Source: G041200185 sp041200185
Lineage (GTDB): Bacteria; Pseudomonadota; Alphaproteobacteria; BNTO01
DNA length: 64,000 nt
Assembly (NCBI GenBank): GCA_041200185.1
Contig: CP165730.1
Location: 124,001-188,000, forward strand
Reading direction: 5' to 3'
Position 1 is the stretch's first letter. Every line of letters starts with the position of its first letter. The notes beneath the pieces were generated by a model, which saw only the letters and a list, made by a program, of their open reading frames with translations, did not search any database and was not told the DNA's origin. The translations under genes were made by a program, and so were the position numbers. Below are positions 8,051 through 17,499 of this stretch, one piece after another.

Positions 8051-8974
8051 TTAGTACCATGAATTAAAATGCGAGGTGTCTTTGTCGAAGAAATACCCGC
8101 CGCTCTCCTTGATTTTTGAACTTTTTACCCAATAGCGTAGATCATCTCTGGCATCAGCATTCCCAAGGGCTTTGGCAACTTTCTGTTCGTGTATGCTGAT
8201 TGCATGAAGACCCTCTTTCAATCCGAGCCGACCCAACCGCTCATCCTGATATTCATCCAGGGATGCAGACCAAATTGGGCATAATACGCAACCTACAGTC
8301 TTCACGAAATACCAAGGAACACACAGGAGGTTGAGACCATACCAATCTGTGAACTGTGCTGCCCAGTTTGCCCAAATAACCGAAATGTTAAGGGCAGTGT
8401 TATGCGACAACATGCTCGTCAAATATGCAACACCGCGTCCGAATCCTTTAGCACCATCGGCAATCTTTTTGGTAAGGGAAGGATGCTCCTCCTCGAACTT
8501 TGCTGTTTGATAGAGTTTGGAAACATCACTCAACATATACTGATGAGAATCTGTCTCCGAGACAAACGATTTTATGGCCTTATCGCTCAGTTGGTCGAAG
8601 TGTTCCAAAATATATTCATTCCTCAACAGCCCATAATAGACATCCGTTCCAATCGATAAAATCCGTCTGGCTTTATTCCACTCAGGATGATTGGGATCTC
8701 CCTCTTCCACATAATTCTTGATCGCCGGGTTGACAATGTCAGCATAATCAACGTCAGCTTCAGGATTTTGCTTTAATACCTCACTTTGCTGCCCAGTCCA
8801 CCTATTTAATGATTTCCAGTAATCTCTGATATTAATGAGCCGCGTCGCTGCGATAGCTCTCTCCTCTTCAGTCGTATAAGCGACAGGTCTCTCTGCTTTG
8901 TTCGCGTACATATGAACCGCGGATAACCCCAGGACTCCTCCCAGGAGCATAGCGGCTTTTCTATTGTTTCTCAT
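8051..8974 (-). CDS. Exported or membrane-anchored hypothetical protein
   Basis: A 307-residue protein of unknown function. The strong AAAGGAG site before ATG 8974 and the N-terminus (basic MRNNRK, then a hydrophobic stretch to about residue 24) suggest Sec export or an N-terminal anchor. The middle is charged and helical. Around residues 185-235 there are hydrophobic, tryptophan- and cysteine-rich segments that could form one or two membrane passes. No catalytic motif is visible. It is one of several orphan exported proteins on this side of the window. Confidence 0.7.
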   Translation of the reverse strand: MRNNRKAAMLLGGVLGLSAVHMYANKAERPVAYTTEEERAIAATRLINIRDYWKSLNRWTGQQSEVLKQNPEADVDYADIVNPAIKNYVEEGDPNHPEWNKARRILSIGTDVYYGLLRNEYILEHFDQLSDKAIKSFVSETDSHQYMLSDVSKLYQTAKFEEEHPSLTKKIADGAKGFGRGVAYLTSMLSHNTALNISVIWANWAAQFTDWYGLNLLCVPWYFVKTVGCVLCPIWSASLDEYQDERLGRLGLKEGLHAISIHEQKVAKALGNADARDDLRYWVKSSKIKESGGYFFDKDTSHFNSWY

Positions 8975-9090
8975 AGAAACTCCTTTTTACAAAATTAACC
9001 TCTTCCTAGCATTCATTGTATGGCATTGCACTAAGATAGCACAAGAAAAATTAACTTATTGTCTTAGCGTTGGTTTCTGACTCGCGGGGC

Positions 9091-10128
9091 TTAGAACTTT
9101 GGAGGCGCCTCTTGAAGTTCCTTTTGCGAGAAAAAATCCTGCATGATGGCGTTGATGGCCTTGGGATCCGTAAGGGAATTAACGGCGAGGCGAAACTCGG
9201 CTGCGTTAGGGAGGCCTTTGCTGTACCACCCCAAATGTTTTCTAGCCAGCAGAACGCCTTGCTCTTGGCCGTAGTACTCTAAAATGCGCTTCCAATGCCT
9301 CTGAACGGTTTCCAAGCGCTCCGCTGCTGATATTGCTGGAGGAGTCTCTTGGGTGCGAAGGTAAAAGTCCAAATCTCTCAAGAACCAAGGACGTCCACAG
9401 GCACCCCTTCCTACAGCAATACCATCCACACCGCTTTCTTCCAACAACTGTGCAGCATCCGCAAAGGTTGTGACATCACCGTTACCAATAATGGGGATGT
9501 GTGCTCCGTCCTTGAGGGCCCGGAGAGCCTTCCAGTCTGCGTGTCCTTCGTAAAATTGAGAGCGCGTGCGCGCATGAACCGTGACGGCGGCAGCTCCTTC
9601 CTCTTCGGCTATTTTAATGAGGGAGGCGGCATTTAAATGTTCCCCATCCCAGCCGAGACGCATTTTGACGGTTACGGGGATGTGGACAGCCTGGACGACA
9701 GAGCGAATGATTCGGCGGGCAAGGGCTTCATCCCGCATGAGAGCTGCTCCGGCATCCGTTTTGACGACTTTTTTGACAGGGCAACCCATGTTGATGTCCA
9801 GTAAGTGAGCGCCAAGGTCCTCGTTAAAACGTGCGGCCTCGGCCATGATTTCAGGGTCATACCCCACAAGTTGGACCGAGACAGGAGGTGACTCTTGGGT
9901 GGGGTCAAACAGTCGCAAACGACGACGAATAACGGGATTACGAACGGAATCCACAACGGCCCGGCTGGCGACCATTTCGGAGACAACAAGCCCTGCGCCG
10001 AACTCTTTGACAATAGTCCGAAAGGGCCAATCCGTCACACCAGCCATAGGCGCCAAAATAACACGCGAAGACAACGTGACGGACCCTAAAGTTAGGGGTT
10101 CCTGAAAAAGACGTTGATCCCAAGCCAT
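9091..10128 (-). CDS. dusB: tRNA-dihydrouridine synthase
   Basis: A flavoenzyme that reduces uridine to dihydrouridine in the tRNA D-loop. The TIM-barrel signatures are all present: ILAPMAGVTDWPFR, VQLVGYDPE, DINMGCPVKKVVKTDAGAAL with the catalytic cysteine, VKMRLGWD, VTVHARTRSQFYEGHADW and the FMN phosphate site IGNGDVTTF. I chose ATG 10128 (345 residues, MAWDQRLF) because the longer frame overlaps the end of the upstream gene, whose stop is at 10133. The two genes are 4 bases apart and probably cotranscribed. The DusB-like subgroup is my best guess. Confidence 0.93.
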   Translation of the reverse strand: MAWDQRLFQEPLTLGSVTLSSRVILAPMAGVTDWPFRTIVKEFGAGLVVSEMVASRAVVDSVRNPVIRRRLRLFDPTQESPPVSVQLVGYDPEIMAEAARFNEDLGAHLLDINMGCPVKKVVKTDAGAALMRDEALARRIIRSVVQAVHIPVTVKMRLGWDGEHLNAASLIKIAEEEGAAAVTVHARTRSQFYEGHADWKALRALKDGAHIPIIGNGDVTTFADAAQLLEESGVDGIAVGRGACGRPWFLRDLDFYLRTQETPPAISAAERLETVQRHWKRILEYYGQEQGVLLARKHLGWYSKGLPNAAEFRLAVNSLTDPKAINAIMQDFFSQKELQEAPPKF

Positions 10129-10132
10129 TTCT

Positions 10133-11089
10133 CTATGATTCTTCTTCGACGGTCTTCCTCTCAAGCATGACAAATCTATCACCAAATCGGCCATCTGCAA
10201 AAAAGAACGTCATCAGATCATGGAGATAGTCGACGGCCCCCATTTTTTGGGCTAGAGCTTCGACCTCTCCTTGGCGATCTTGCGGTGGCCTCCTGCGAGA
10301 AGGGTCGTTGAGAGCGTCTATAACAGCACGACGCGGGGAAACGACCCACCGAGGAAGAGGAGAAAAGAAATTTTCGTCCGTTGTTACTGATGCCGTCAGA
10401 GCGAGGGCTGGGTACTGCCTAACGTTGTCTTTGCAAAGCATCATGTCGTAGTCCAGCTCGAGATAGTTTAAGTATTCTGGAGTTAACGACGAGGCGGATG
10501 TAAAAATGCGCCCTGATGCCGTTAGTAGAGGGTCTAATATATCCACTTTCCCAAGGCCATCCACAAAATGAAAAGGAGCGAGGAGTTGGCTTGTCTGTTC
10601 GTTAAAGATCAGCGACCAATCATCAAAAATAAGGCTAATTTTCTCCCTCAGTGTCATCTGAACGTCGTTGTGGTTACGGATAAACGTCACAAAATCGGAA
10701 AAAGTCCCACTAACTCCAAATACATCACGGAGAGCCGTGTAGGGGTCGTCAGGAGAAAGGCCCGAATCAACAAAAATGAGTCCTCTTGCGGCTTGTTCGA
10801 AGTCCTGTTGACGAAATCGGATTGAACCGCGGTCACCTAGAATCAATTGGATGGAACCATGACGGCTGACAGCGTCATGAACCCATTGGCAGAAGTGGTC
10901 CACCTCTTCCTGGGTCGGGGTGCGCTCCGTATACGACTCTAGGCCCCAACCACTCTCATGGAAGACTTTGTTTGAAAGTGAAAGAAAATGCGGAGTTTCT
11001 TGTGAAATTTGAGCGTTTTCCTCCTCTGACCCGTAGCTGGTTAAGGACAGCGTGATGCTGAGTAGGCTTTTAACAAAAATATTCTTCAT
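10133..11089 (-). CDS. Secreted hypothetical protein upstream of dusB
   Basis: A 318-residue protein with a typical signal peptide (MKNIFVK, then a hydrophobic run, likely cleaved near residue 20). It has an AAGGGGGATGA ribosome binding site before ATG 11089. The mature part is mixed alpha/beta and acidic, without cysteine pairs or a recognised motif. The C-terminus has an aromatic block DLMTFFFADGRFGDRFVM. It ends just before dusB, so the two likely share an mRNA. I do not recognise the family; a periplasmic protein or a secreted effector would both fit. Confidence 0.7.
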   Translation of the reverse strand: MKNIFVKSLLSITLSLTSYGSEEENAQISQETPHFLSLSNKVFHESGWGLESYTERTPTQEEVDHFCQWVHDAVSRHGSIQLILGDRGSIRFRQQDFEQAARGLIFVDSGLSPDDPYTALRDVFGVSGTFSDFVTFIRNHNDVQMTLREKISLIFDDWSLIFNEQTSQLLAPFHFVDGLGKVDILDPLLTASGRIFTSASSLTPEYLNYLELDYDMMLCKDNVRQYPALALTASVTTDENFFSPLPRWVVSPRRAVIDALNDPSRRRPPQDRQGEVEALAQKMGAVDYLHDLMTFFFADGRFGDRFVMLERKTVEEES

Positions 11090-11275
11090 TCATCCCCCTT
11101 GAAGATATGAAATCTTAAAAACAGAAACACACCTTTGTGTAGCAAGATAAAATTAATAAAAGATAAACAAGACGCCGACTGAAATGTCGCAAGAAAAAGT
11201 TAGAGATGTTACTCGCACAACTGCACGATAAGGGAACTTTTCTCATCGCGCAAAATTTGGTAAAAAGGGCCTAGT

Positions 11276-11350
<75 letters not shown>

Positions 11351-11360
11351 CTCCTTTTCC

Positions 11361-14300
11361 TCAGTCGGTTTGCGTTGTTCCACGGTTTGTGAATGTTGAG
11401 TGACTTATTTCGGCAAGCTGTTGAGGTGTGTGAGGCTTGTAAAGTGGTTTTGTGATTTTCATGATTTGTTCTAAATGCTGTTTGAGGTCTTGAAGTGTAG
11501 CTGGCAAACTTCCCTCCGCCCACACGGGTTTGCCGTCCTGTGTTGTTTCAGCCCTTCCGCTTTCATCAATTTTAGGAGAAGCTAAATCCATGAGGAGGGA
11601 GTGACCTCGAGACGAGGTAACTGCTTGTTTGAGGGATTCGTGCATGACCCTTAGAGGGCGGATTTTGGCTTGTGTTAAAAACTGATGAGAAGCGTAATTC
11701 ATAGCCTCTTCAACCTCTACACATGCTAAAACGATCTTGAAAGAGGTTTGAGCCACCCCCTTTGTTTGGCACTGAGAGCAGTACAAAACTCCTTGAGAAA
11801 GCGCCTGGCGCCGCAGTGTGGCGGAGATGTCCTCTAGAGGTAAACGCAGCCGTCGAAGAGCCAAGGCTCCGTTTTTGATGCCGGTTCCTGTTTCAACAAG
11901 ATCAGGCACGTAAGGTAAAAATTTATCAACCTGATCTCCGCATGACACCGTTGCTTTGGCGAGCCTTTTGAGTTCTTGGCTTATGCGTTCCACTGTCTGG
12001 GAGAAGGCCACACAGTTCCACGTTTCCGGCAAGGATTGGGGGGATTCTGAGGGAGCGGTATACCCTAAGAAAGAAACCCAATTTTCAACGGCTTGGGCAA
12101 CATCCATAGCACGATAAACTCCATCAAAGAACAATTCGGAAATATTCGTAGCCTTACCGGCCCCTGCCTCCAAAACCTGAGGAAGAGCCTGTGCAAGCTT
12201 GTTAAAGGCGGACTGCAGGGCTACGAGAGATTGCTCTACGGCGAGAGCGAGGCTCCCCTTTTGCTGACAGAAAGCCTCAAAATCTTCAGGTGTCTTTTCG
12301 CGGGAGTGAACCGTCATGGTGGTGTCTTTGGCGATGCTCTCTAGCCACGCGGCACTCCTAGAGAAGGCCTCTGCGATGTGGTAGGCCCCCTCCGTCAGAT
12401 CGTAGAAGGAGCAGCTACCGGGAAAAAATCTCTGCTTTATGGTTTCGAGTTCTCTCCAGCAAACCTCAGCCTCTTCGCTTTGAGGCCATGAATGTTGTTG
12501 TAAACAAAGACTGTGCAGACGAATGAGTAAACGGTGAACAAGTCCAAAAAGTGTTAGATCTTTCTCTAAGGCCGGAAGGCTTTCGAAAATGTTGGCTGAG
12601 GTGGCTCCGTCAGCAAGAGCCTGCAGTCTTGCCAGAGTTGTTATCGCGGTGAGGTCTTGGGGGGTTCCAACTGCCGTTACCAGGGAGGTCGCAAGTTCTT
12701 GATTCATAATGGGAAAGAAGGGATCGAAGGTTTCTGCTGTTTCCATCAACTTTCGGGTCAATTTTTGCAGAGTTACTTCAAGAGCTCCGCCTAGCGTCCA
12801 CAACTGTTCAGCTTGACGGAGGTTAAAGGTCCCCCCTTCCATTTCAGTAGCTCTTGATGCCAATGTTATGAGGTCCATCAAGGCGGGTTTTTCAGAGCTC
12901 CCCTTTTCACCTGCCAAAGTCGCAAGGATAGTGTCCCTCGTATCGTCTTCAAGAGCTGAATGACTCTGGATTCGCATTATGGCGGTCTTTAGCTGAGAAG
13001 AAGCAGCTCGCAATTGGCTCTCTAAGGGTGAGGCGAGACATTGGTGAATCACTGCATTGAGGAGGCCAAAGAGGGAATCTTCACCTGCAGGTGAAGTTGT
13101 TTTCCCAATTTTGCGAAGTGCCCGATTAGCATGATCTTCGTGGATGATTTCCTGGACTTTCCCCCAAAAGTCGGCAGCTATCTGGCCTATTTCGCTCAGG
13201 GGAATGGGGTATTTGCGGTTCCAAAAGTCGAGCAGCATTTTTTCAACAGCTGCTAATTTCCCGAAAACTGACGGAGAACGGGCGTTGTGAGACGCTTCCC
13301 CCAAAAGACGCAAGGCTTTCAAAGCCTCAATGTCACTGTTTTGCTGAAAAAAATCTTGTAGTTCGACAACATCTTGACGCAGTGAATTTTGACCTGTCAG
13401 GTTCCATTCGTAGCAACGGTAGGGATCCATAATAAGTTCAAAAAAAGACGCTATTCCTTGAGAGCTCACATCTCTTATCTGTCCGAAAAGTGATGTGGGG
13501 TCGTTTTCGTCAAGGGCCTTTTGAATGCGCTCGCTTGCTTTGGCGTCCGCCTTGCGAGAGATGACACCGATATCTTGGGCAAGAGAATGTAACTGGGCGA
13601 GTAGACCTTTCGTTTTTTCATTTAAAAGGACGATTTTCGCTGGGTCTTTAGGCCTAGGAATTTGACCTTCCTCCATCCAAGACACAAACGCCAAAATTTC
13701 TGAGAGATAGTGGAAATGATCCGCAAGGGTTTGAAGACGTCGCCGTGAAGAGTTATGAGAGACCCCAGCGTTTTCTTGGGTTTTCCCTATTTTTGTGAGG
13801 AGATTTGAATTTTTTTGTCCTAAAGCTGAGATTTCTGCCAAATACCACTCGAATGTCCGCGGCTGAAGCGTTTCCTTTTTAAGGGGAGAGGGAGGACTTG
13901 AAAACAGCCTTTTTGTTTCCTCACCTCGGATGGCGGACAGCATGGTGTTGACAGCGCCGAAGACTCCTTTCTCTTGCCACCATGCCTGACCTAACACTGC
14001 AAACAACTCAGACGAAGGTTGTTGCAACATATGGTTAAGCGCCCTTTCGAGAATCGGCATCTTTGTATAGAGCGTCGCCAACACCTGGTCGAGACCAAGG
14101 AAAGAGTGGTGCTTGGCTAAGTCGTGGAATTCCGTTAGTAAGCGTTGAATTTGACCGGACAAAGAGTGAGTTGGATCTTTTTCGATGAGTTTTTTGAGGT
14201 GAGCTGGTAGATCTTCCCTCTGTTCTATGCGTTGAGCTTGAGCCACGAGTTGCCGTTTTGGAAAGGGGGCCCCATGCCAGCACTTCGAAAACAAGAGGTT

Positions 14301-15659
14301 AAGGACTCCATAAAAGGTGGCTTTTTGTTCTTGTGCTGCGAAGAAATCGGAAGGAGTCCCGAGTTGTTGCAAGACCTCATTCCACGTCGAGCTCGTTGGT
14401 TTTTCAAGCTTTCTAGATATTTTTTCAAGCACTCCCCACAAAGTCTTTGGATTTGTGCTCCCTGGGTACCCCAGAAAACTGCGCCACTCAACGTAGGACT
14501 CGTCATCAAACGGTAAATTTCGGTCCGCTAAAGTTCTGGCTAACGTCATGATAGCGTCAATGGCACTACCGCGAGCATATGTGTTTTTGGACTTTAAACC
14601 GATGAGTTCCTTAAGTGTTAAGACTTCTTTATCGGCAAAAAGTAGTTGTAAATTGTTGACTCTTGTTGCTAACGTTTGTAGTTTCTGCTGCACAGTCTCA
14701 GGTTCATCTTTCTCGGGCCACAGGCCTTGCGCTGGGACGAGACTGCTGATCACTGTTTTTCGGCAGAGGTTGTGGAGAGCGGAAAACCTATTTTTAGGTG
14801 TGTGACGGGGTTTGATATTTGTCTCACCACGAATGTACGACAAAGATTCCCTGAGGGATTGAGGCAAGGAACAACGCGTACTCCACAGCAGGTGATGTAA
14901 CCGAGCAAAGGGGAGGGGTAATCCCTCTCGTTCGACTGCGTTGAGTAATTTTTGGGTGGCAATAACCCTTCCAAAGAGCGTTTTGGGGTCATTTTCCAGA
15001 GGGGTTCCAACATCACCTACAAGCTCACGCACGCGCTCCTGCATGGTTGCGTCTTCAGCGCAGGCAGCTATTTGGTGAGCCAAAGAAAAAAGGTTCTGTG
15101 TATCTTCCCTGTCCTCGCTGTATGTCGCGATAGATTGCCATTGGCTAAAGAGAGGGTTTTGTACAGCTTTCAAACAGTCAACTAATGATTTCGTTGAGCT
15201 GCCCTTTGGCGTTAAAGATAACCCCAGTAAAAATTGTAATTCCCCTTTGTTTTTGGCTTCATTCACGATTAAAGATGTCATGGATTTAAGGGTTGAGATG
15301 AGCGAGGGGCTATGGCCGGTGTCTGTGGCCCTTAAAGCATGGATCATAGCGTCGAGGGTGTCCTTTGTGAGGGGCGTTTTAGGAGCCTTTTGAAACGCCC
15401 TTACGGACCGGTAAAGGTGTGAAAATTGAGAATAAATCGTCGGCTGGAAACGATCCGACGAATCCGTTGCCGTTCCTACAGTATTGGCGTAATCGAGAAT
15501 TCTTTTTGGTGATTTTTGCACGGCCTCAAAGAAGGCACTAAATGCCTTATTTGTCAGCTGAAAATTTCGGTTAAGAAGGTCCCAATCTTGCTGGCACGTG
15601 GTTGCTCCCGAAAGGAGAGGCCAAAAACCTCCTAGCATCCAAATGACTCTGTTTTGCAT
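11361..15659 (-). CDS. Giant exported alpha-helical repeat protein (1432 residues)
   Basis: A single 1432-residue frame with a signal peptide (MQNRVIWMLGGFWPLLSG, likely cut near residue 20). The rest is almost entirely predicted helix, rich in Leu, Gln, Ala and Lys. A short motif recurs: TLFG (227), TLWG (406), TFYG (448), SLSG (499), GVFG (565), SLFG (723), SVFG (797), SLFG (862) and TLFG (1036). It is usually preceded by a Gly-Thr-Pro or Asn-Asp-Pro turn and followed by a hydrophobic helix. This points to a degenerate helical repeat array with irregular spacing. A CSQC pair lies near residue 1280. The family is not recognised; a periplasmic scaffold or host-directed protein would fit. Confidence 0.85.
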   Translation of the reverse strand: MQNRVIWMLGGFWPLLSGATTCQQDWDLLNRNFQLTNKAFSAFFEAVQKSPKRILDYANTVGTATDSSDRFQPTIYSQFSHLYRSVRAFQKAPKTPLTKDTLDAMIHALRATDTGHSPSLISTLKSMTSLIVNEAKNKGELQFLLGLSLTPKGSSTKSLVDCLKAVQNPLFSQWQSIATYSEDREDTQNLFSLAHQIAACAEDATMQERVRELVGDVGTPLENDPKTLFGRVIATQKLLNAVEREGLPLPFARLHHLLWSTRCSLPQSLRESLSYIRGETNIKPRHTPKNRFSALHNLCRKTVISSLVPAQGLWPEKDEPETVQQKLQTLATRVNNLQLLFADKEVLTLKELIGLKSKNTYARGSAIDAIMTLARTLADRNLPFDDESYVEWRSFLGYPGSTNPKTLWGVLEKISRKLEKPTSSTWNEVLQQLGTPSDFFAAQEQKATFYGVLNLLFSKCWHGAPFPKRQLVAQAQRIEQREDLPAHLKKLIEKDPTHSLSGQIQRLLTEFHDLAKHHSFLGLDQVLATLYTKMPILERALNHMLQQPSSELFAVLGQAWWQEKGVFGAVNTMLSAIRGEETKRLFSSPPSPLKKETLQPRTFEWYLAEISALGQKNSNLLTKIGKTQENAGVSHNSSRRRLQTLADHFHYLSEILAFVSWMEEGQIPRPKDPAKIVLLNEKTKGLLAQLHSLAQDIGVISRKADAKASERIQKALDENDPTSLFGQIRDVSSQGIASFFELIMDPYRCYEWNLTGQNSLRQDVVELQDFFQQNSDIEALKALRLLGEASHNARSPSVFGKLAAVEKMLLDFWNRKYPIPLSEIGQIAADFWGKVQEIIHEDHANRALRKIGKTTSPAGEDSLFGLLNAVIHQCLASPLESQLRAASSQLKTAIMRIQSHSALEDDTRDTILATLAGEKGSSEKPALMDLITLASRATEMEGGTFNLRQAEQLWTLGGALEVTLQKLTRKLMETAETFDPFFPIMNQELATSLVTAVGTPQDLTAITTLARLQALADGATSANIFESLPALEKDLTLFGLVHRLLIRLHSLCLQQHSWPQSEEAEVCWRELETIKQRFFPGSCSFYDLTEGAYHIAEAFSRSAAWLESIAKDTTMTVHSREKTPEDFEAFCQQKGSLALAVEQSLVALQSAFNKLAQALPQVLEAGAGKATNISELFFDGVYRAMDVAQAVENWVSFLGYTAPSESPQSLPETWNCVAFSQTVERISQELKRLAKATVSCGDQVDKFLPYVPDLVETGTGIKNGALALRRLRLPLEDISATLRRQALSQGVLYCSQCQTKGVAQTSFKIVLACVEVEEAMNYASHQFLTQAKIRPLRVMHESLKQAVTSSRGHSLLMDLASPKIDESGRAETTQDGKPVWAEGSLPATLQDLKQHLEQIMKITKPLYKPHTPQQLAEISHSTFTNRGTTQTD

Positions 15660-15752
15660 ATTCCCTTACACCCCTCAGGTAGACCCTCTTCGACTCTATC
15701 GAAGGAGAGTTAAGATTGTGTTGAGGGAGGCAATATAAAGTAAGACAAAAAT

Positions 15753-15786
15753 AAGGACGCCTCGTCATTGAGAACGTCCTTTTTTA
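15753..15786 (-). terminator. Terminator of the barrel gene (symmetrical)
   Basis: AAGGACG (15753-15759) pairs with CGTCCTT (15775-15781). A T-run flanks the stem on each strand, so it can end the minus-strand barrel gene and also works in the other direction. Confidence 0.7.
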
Positions 15787-15826
15787 TGGCAGATATTTGA
15801 TGTTTATTACTGGCGATGAAGTTGAT

Positions 15827-17092
15827 TTAGAATCTATACCCAGCCCCTACGCCGTACCGATAAGAGCGACGAGACTTCAGCTGCATATCCTCAAGCTGAC
15901 GGTCAGTATTTTTCGAGTCTGTTAAATCACGAAGATCGTGCTTATCCATCGACACATCGGATCCACCTGAGCAGGAGTATTCCATCCTGAGGAAGAACTG
16001 TTTCGTCACCAGAGTCTCCACTCCAAAACCTCCGAGCCACGTTGGTTTGCTTTTGTCGTAGATGGTGTCCTTCGCGGCCTTCGGGCTTCTTTGAATTCCG
16101 ACCTCTCTTGTTTCCGGATTGTCATCGATAATGACGTTCTCGTACAGCACACCGACCTTGGCGTAAATGAGCGTTGATGGGGAAAGGAGATAACCGAACC
16201 TTGGGAGAACCGACAGGTGAAAAGGAGTGCGAATTGTCGGCCTTGTGTAGGTGAAGTCGACATCACCCTTGTCTTCGACTTGTAAAGAAGTAAAGTCCTC
16301 GCTGTGTTCGACGAGACTCAAATCCATACTCCGATCAGACAGCTTTTCATTAACGTTTCCAAAAACACCGTTAGAGGCTATTTCATAAGATCGCCACCCC
16401 CTTCCGCCCTGGACCTCAAGACCCAGTCGCATTTTTCCTGCCAAAACGGCATCGTACCCGACAAAGGCCTGTCCAGAAACCAGCCACGTATTTTCGTTAT
16501 AGGCATAAGATCCATAGAATATTTTTTCGTATAGAAGGTTTCCGACTTTTTGACCGATGGGGGGGCGTGAACAGCTGTAGATCGCGCCATCTGCGTACAT
16601 GTGGTTCATGCTCCCACTAAGTCCGCAGAAAAACCCAGAAAATTCTCGTTTTTGCCGTGGTGTGGACTGGGGTGGCAAAGAAGATACTCCATCATTTTGA
16701 GTGTGTTTGATAGTGCGAGTTTGAAGCACAGTTGAAGAATGCTCTCTAGACAGTACTTGTGTATCATGATGTTGAACTTGTGCTTCGCCTACAGCAATAC
16801 TTGGATTCTCTTTAAGACTTGGGTTGACTCGAATGGGGTCTTTGTTAAGATTTTTTTGAGTTTCTGCTGTAATGGCGCCCTGTGCCTTTTGAGGAGTAGG
16901 TGCAGCGGGGGCGTCTTTGCGTTGGTTTGCCGTCTCATCCTTTTTTAAATTTTTCTCAACTTTCCGAATAAATTTCTTCTCACGTTCCTGTTGAGCGTCG
17001 GAAGTTGGGTCAAGTGTTGTCCTCGCCGCCAAGTTACAGGCACTTGCCATGCTTACCCAACAACAAGCTATGAATCGCGACTTTGTGCTCAT
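15827..17092 (-). CDS. Outer-membrane beta-barrel protein with long N-terminal linker
   Basis: A 421-residue protein starting at ATG 17092 after GGGGAAGGACTC; the longer frame lacks a good site. A signal-like segment (to about residue 22, ending in a CNLAA region) is followed by about 130 residues of charged, disordered linker. The barrel region then begins at FSGFFCGLSGSMNHMYADGA, with alternating hydrophobic strands, and ends in aromatic YRYGVGAGYRF, the usual terminal beta-signal. This fits the OmpA-like or opacity-porin barrels (8 to 10 strands) common in host-associated alphaproteobacteria. It is divergent from dapD. Confidence 0.8.
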   Translation of the reverse strand: MSTKSRFIACCWVSMASACNLAARTTLDPTSDAQQEREKKFIRKVEKNLKKDETANQRKDAPAAPTPQKAQGAITAETQKNLNKDPIRVNPSLKENPSIAVGEAQVQHHDTQVLSREHSSTVLQTRTIKHTQNDGVSSLPPQSTPRQKREFSGFFCGLSGSMNHMYADGAIYSCSRPPIGQKVGNLLYEKIFYGSYAYNENTWLVSGQAFVGYDAVLAGKMRLGLEVQGGRGWRSYEIASNGVFGNVNEKLSDRSMDLSLVEHSEDFTSLQVEDKGDVDFTYTRPTIRTPFHLSVLPRFGYLLSPSTLIYAKVGVLYENVIIDDNPETREVGIQRSPKAAKDTIYDKSKPTWLGGFGVETLVTKQFFLRMEYSCSGGSDVSMDKHDLRDLTDSKNTDRQLEDMQLKSRRSYRYGVGAGYRF

Positions 17093-17241
17093 GAGTCCTT
17101 CCCCCAGTAACTCCGTTCTCCCCCTCTGCTTTTCAAGAGTGGCAAATATCTTAAGAACTGACAAGAAGTTAATAGCATCAATTACTGATTAATAAATATT
17201 TATTTCTAAACCGTAATTTCTTAACGTTTTGTTTACCTTTG

Positions 17242-17412
17242 GAGTGCTATGCTTCGCCCTTGGTGGTGGAATTTTGTGCGTCCTGAAATCAACTTTCCCA
17301 AGAATTTAGTCGCACGCTACCACCTAGGGCAGGAACGACTTTCCGAATCAAAAAAAGCCTCACAAACCGTGTGTTTGAAACGAGCAAGTACCGCATCTAT
17401 CAACGTAGCACT
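17242..17412 (+). ncRNA. Candidate structured RNA or leader between the barrel gene and dapD
   Basis: Nested inverted repeats: GAGTGCTA (17242-17249) with TAGCACTC (17405-17412) closes the element. Inside, GCCCTTGGTGGT pairs with ACCACCTAGGGC with one mismatch, then GTGCG with CGCAC. Two hairpins follow downstream, GGGG/CCCC (about 17416-17433) and CCTCACA/TGTGAGG (about 17433-17450). The same stretch can be read as a 55-codon ORF, so the structure and the ORF compete as explanations. Confidence 0.3.
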
Positions 17413-17416
17413 CTAG
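17249..17416 (+). CDS. Possible 55-residue small protein with a WWW motif
   Basis: ATG 17249 follows TTTGGAG, and the frame runs 55 codons to TAG at 17414. It begins MLRPWWWNFVRPEI. Three adjacent tryptophans recall attenuator leader peptides, but the next gene (dapD) is not a tryptophan gene. Composition further on is basic and serine-rich. It overlaps the inverted repeats listed for this interval. It may be chance. Confidence 0.3.
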   Translation: MLRPWWWNFVRPEINFPKNLVARYHLGQERLSESKKASQTVCLKRASTASINVAL

Positions 17417-17499
17417 GGGCTTAGTTCTCCCCCTCACAACTCTGTGAGGAATCATGTTAGAATCGGCTGTTCGTTTCTGTCCTCAGGATAGGGTTCGTT

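Noticed and set aside
11101..11275. Second tRNA next to tRNA-Val
   Set aside because: No cloverleaf could be drawn upstream of 11276.
17242..17412. 6S RNA
   Set aside because: The stems do not give the long bulged rod with a central bubble expected of 6S RNA, so it is reported only as an unnamed candidate.
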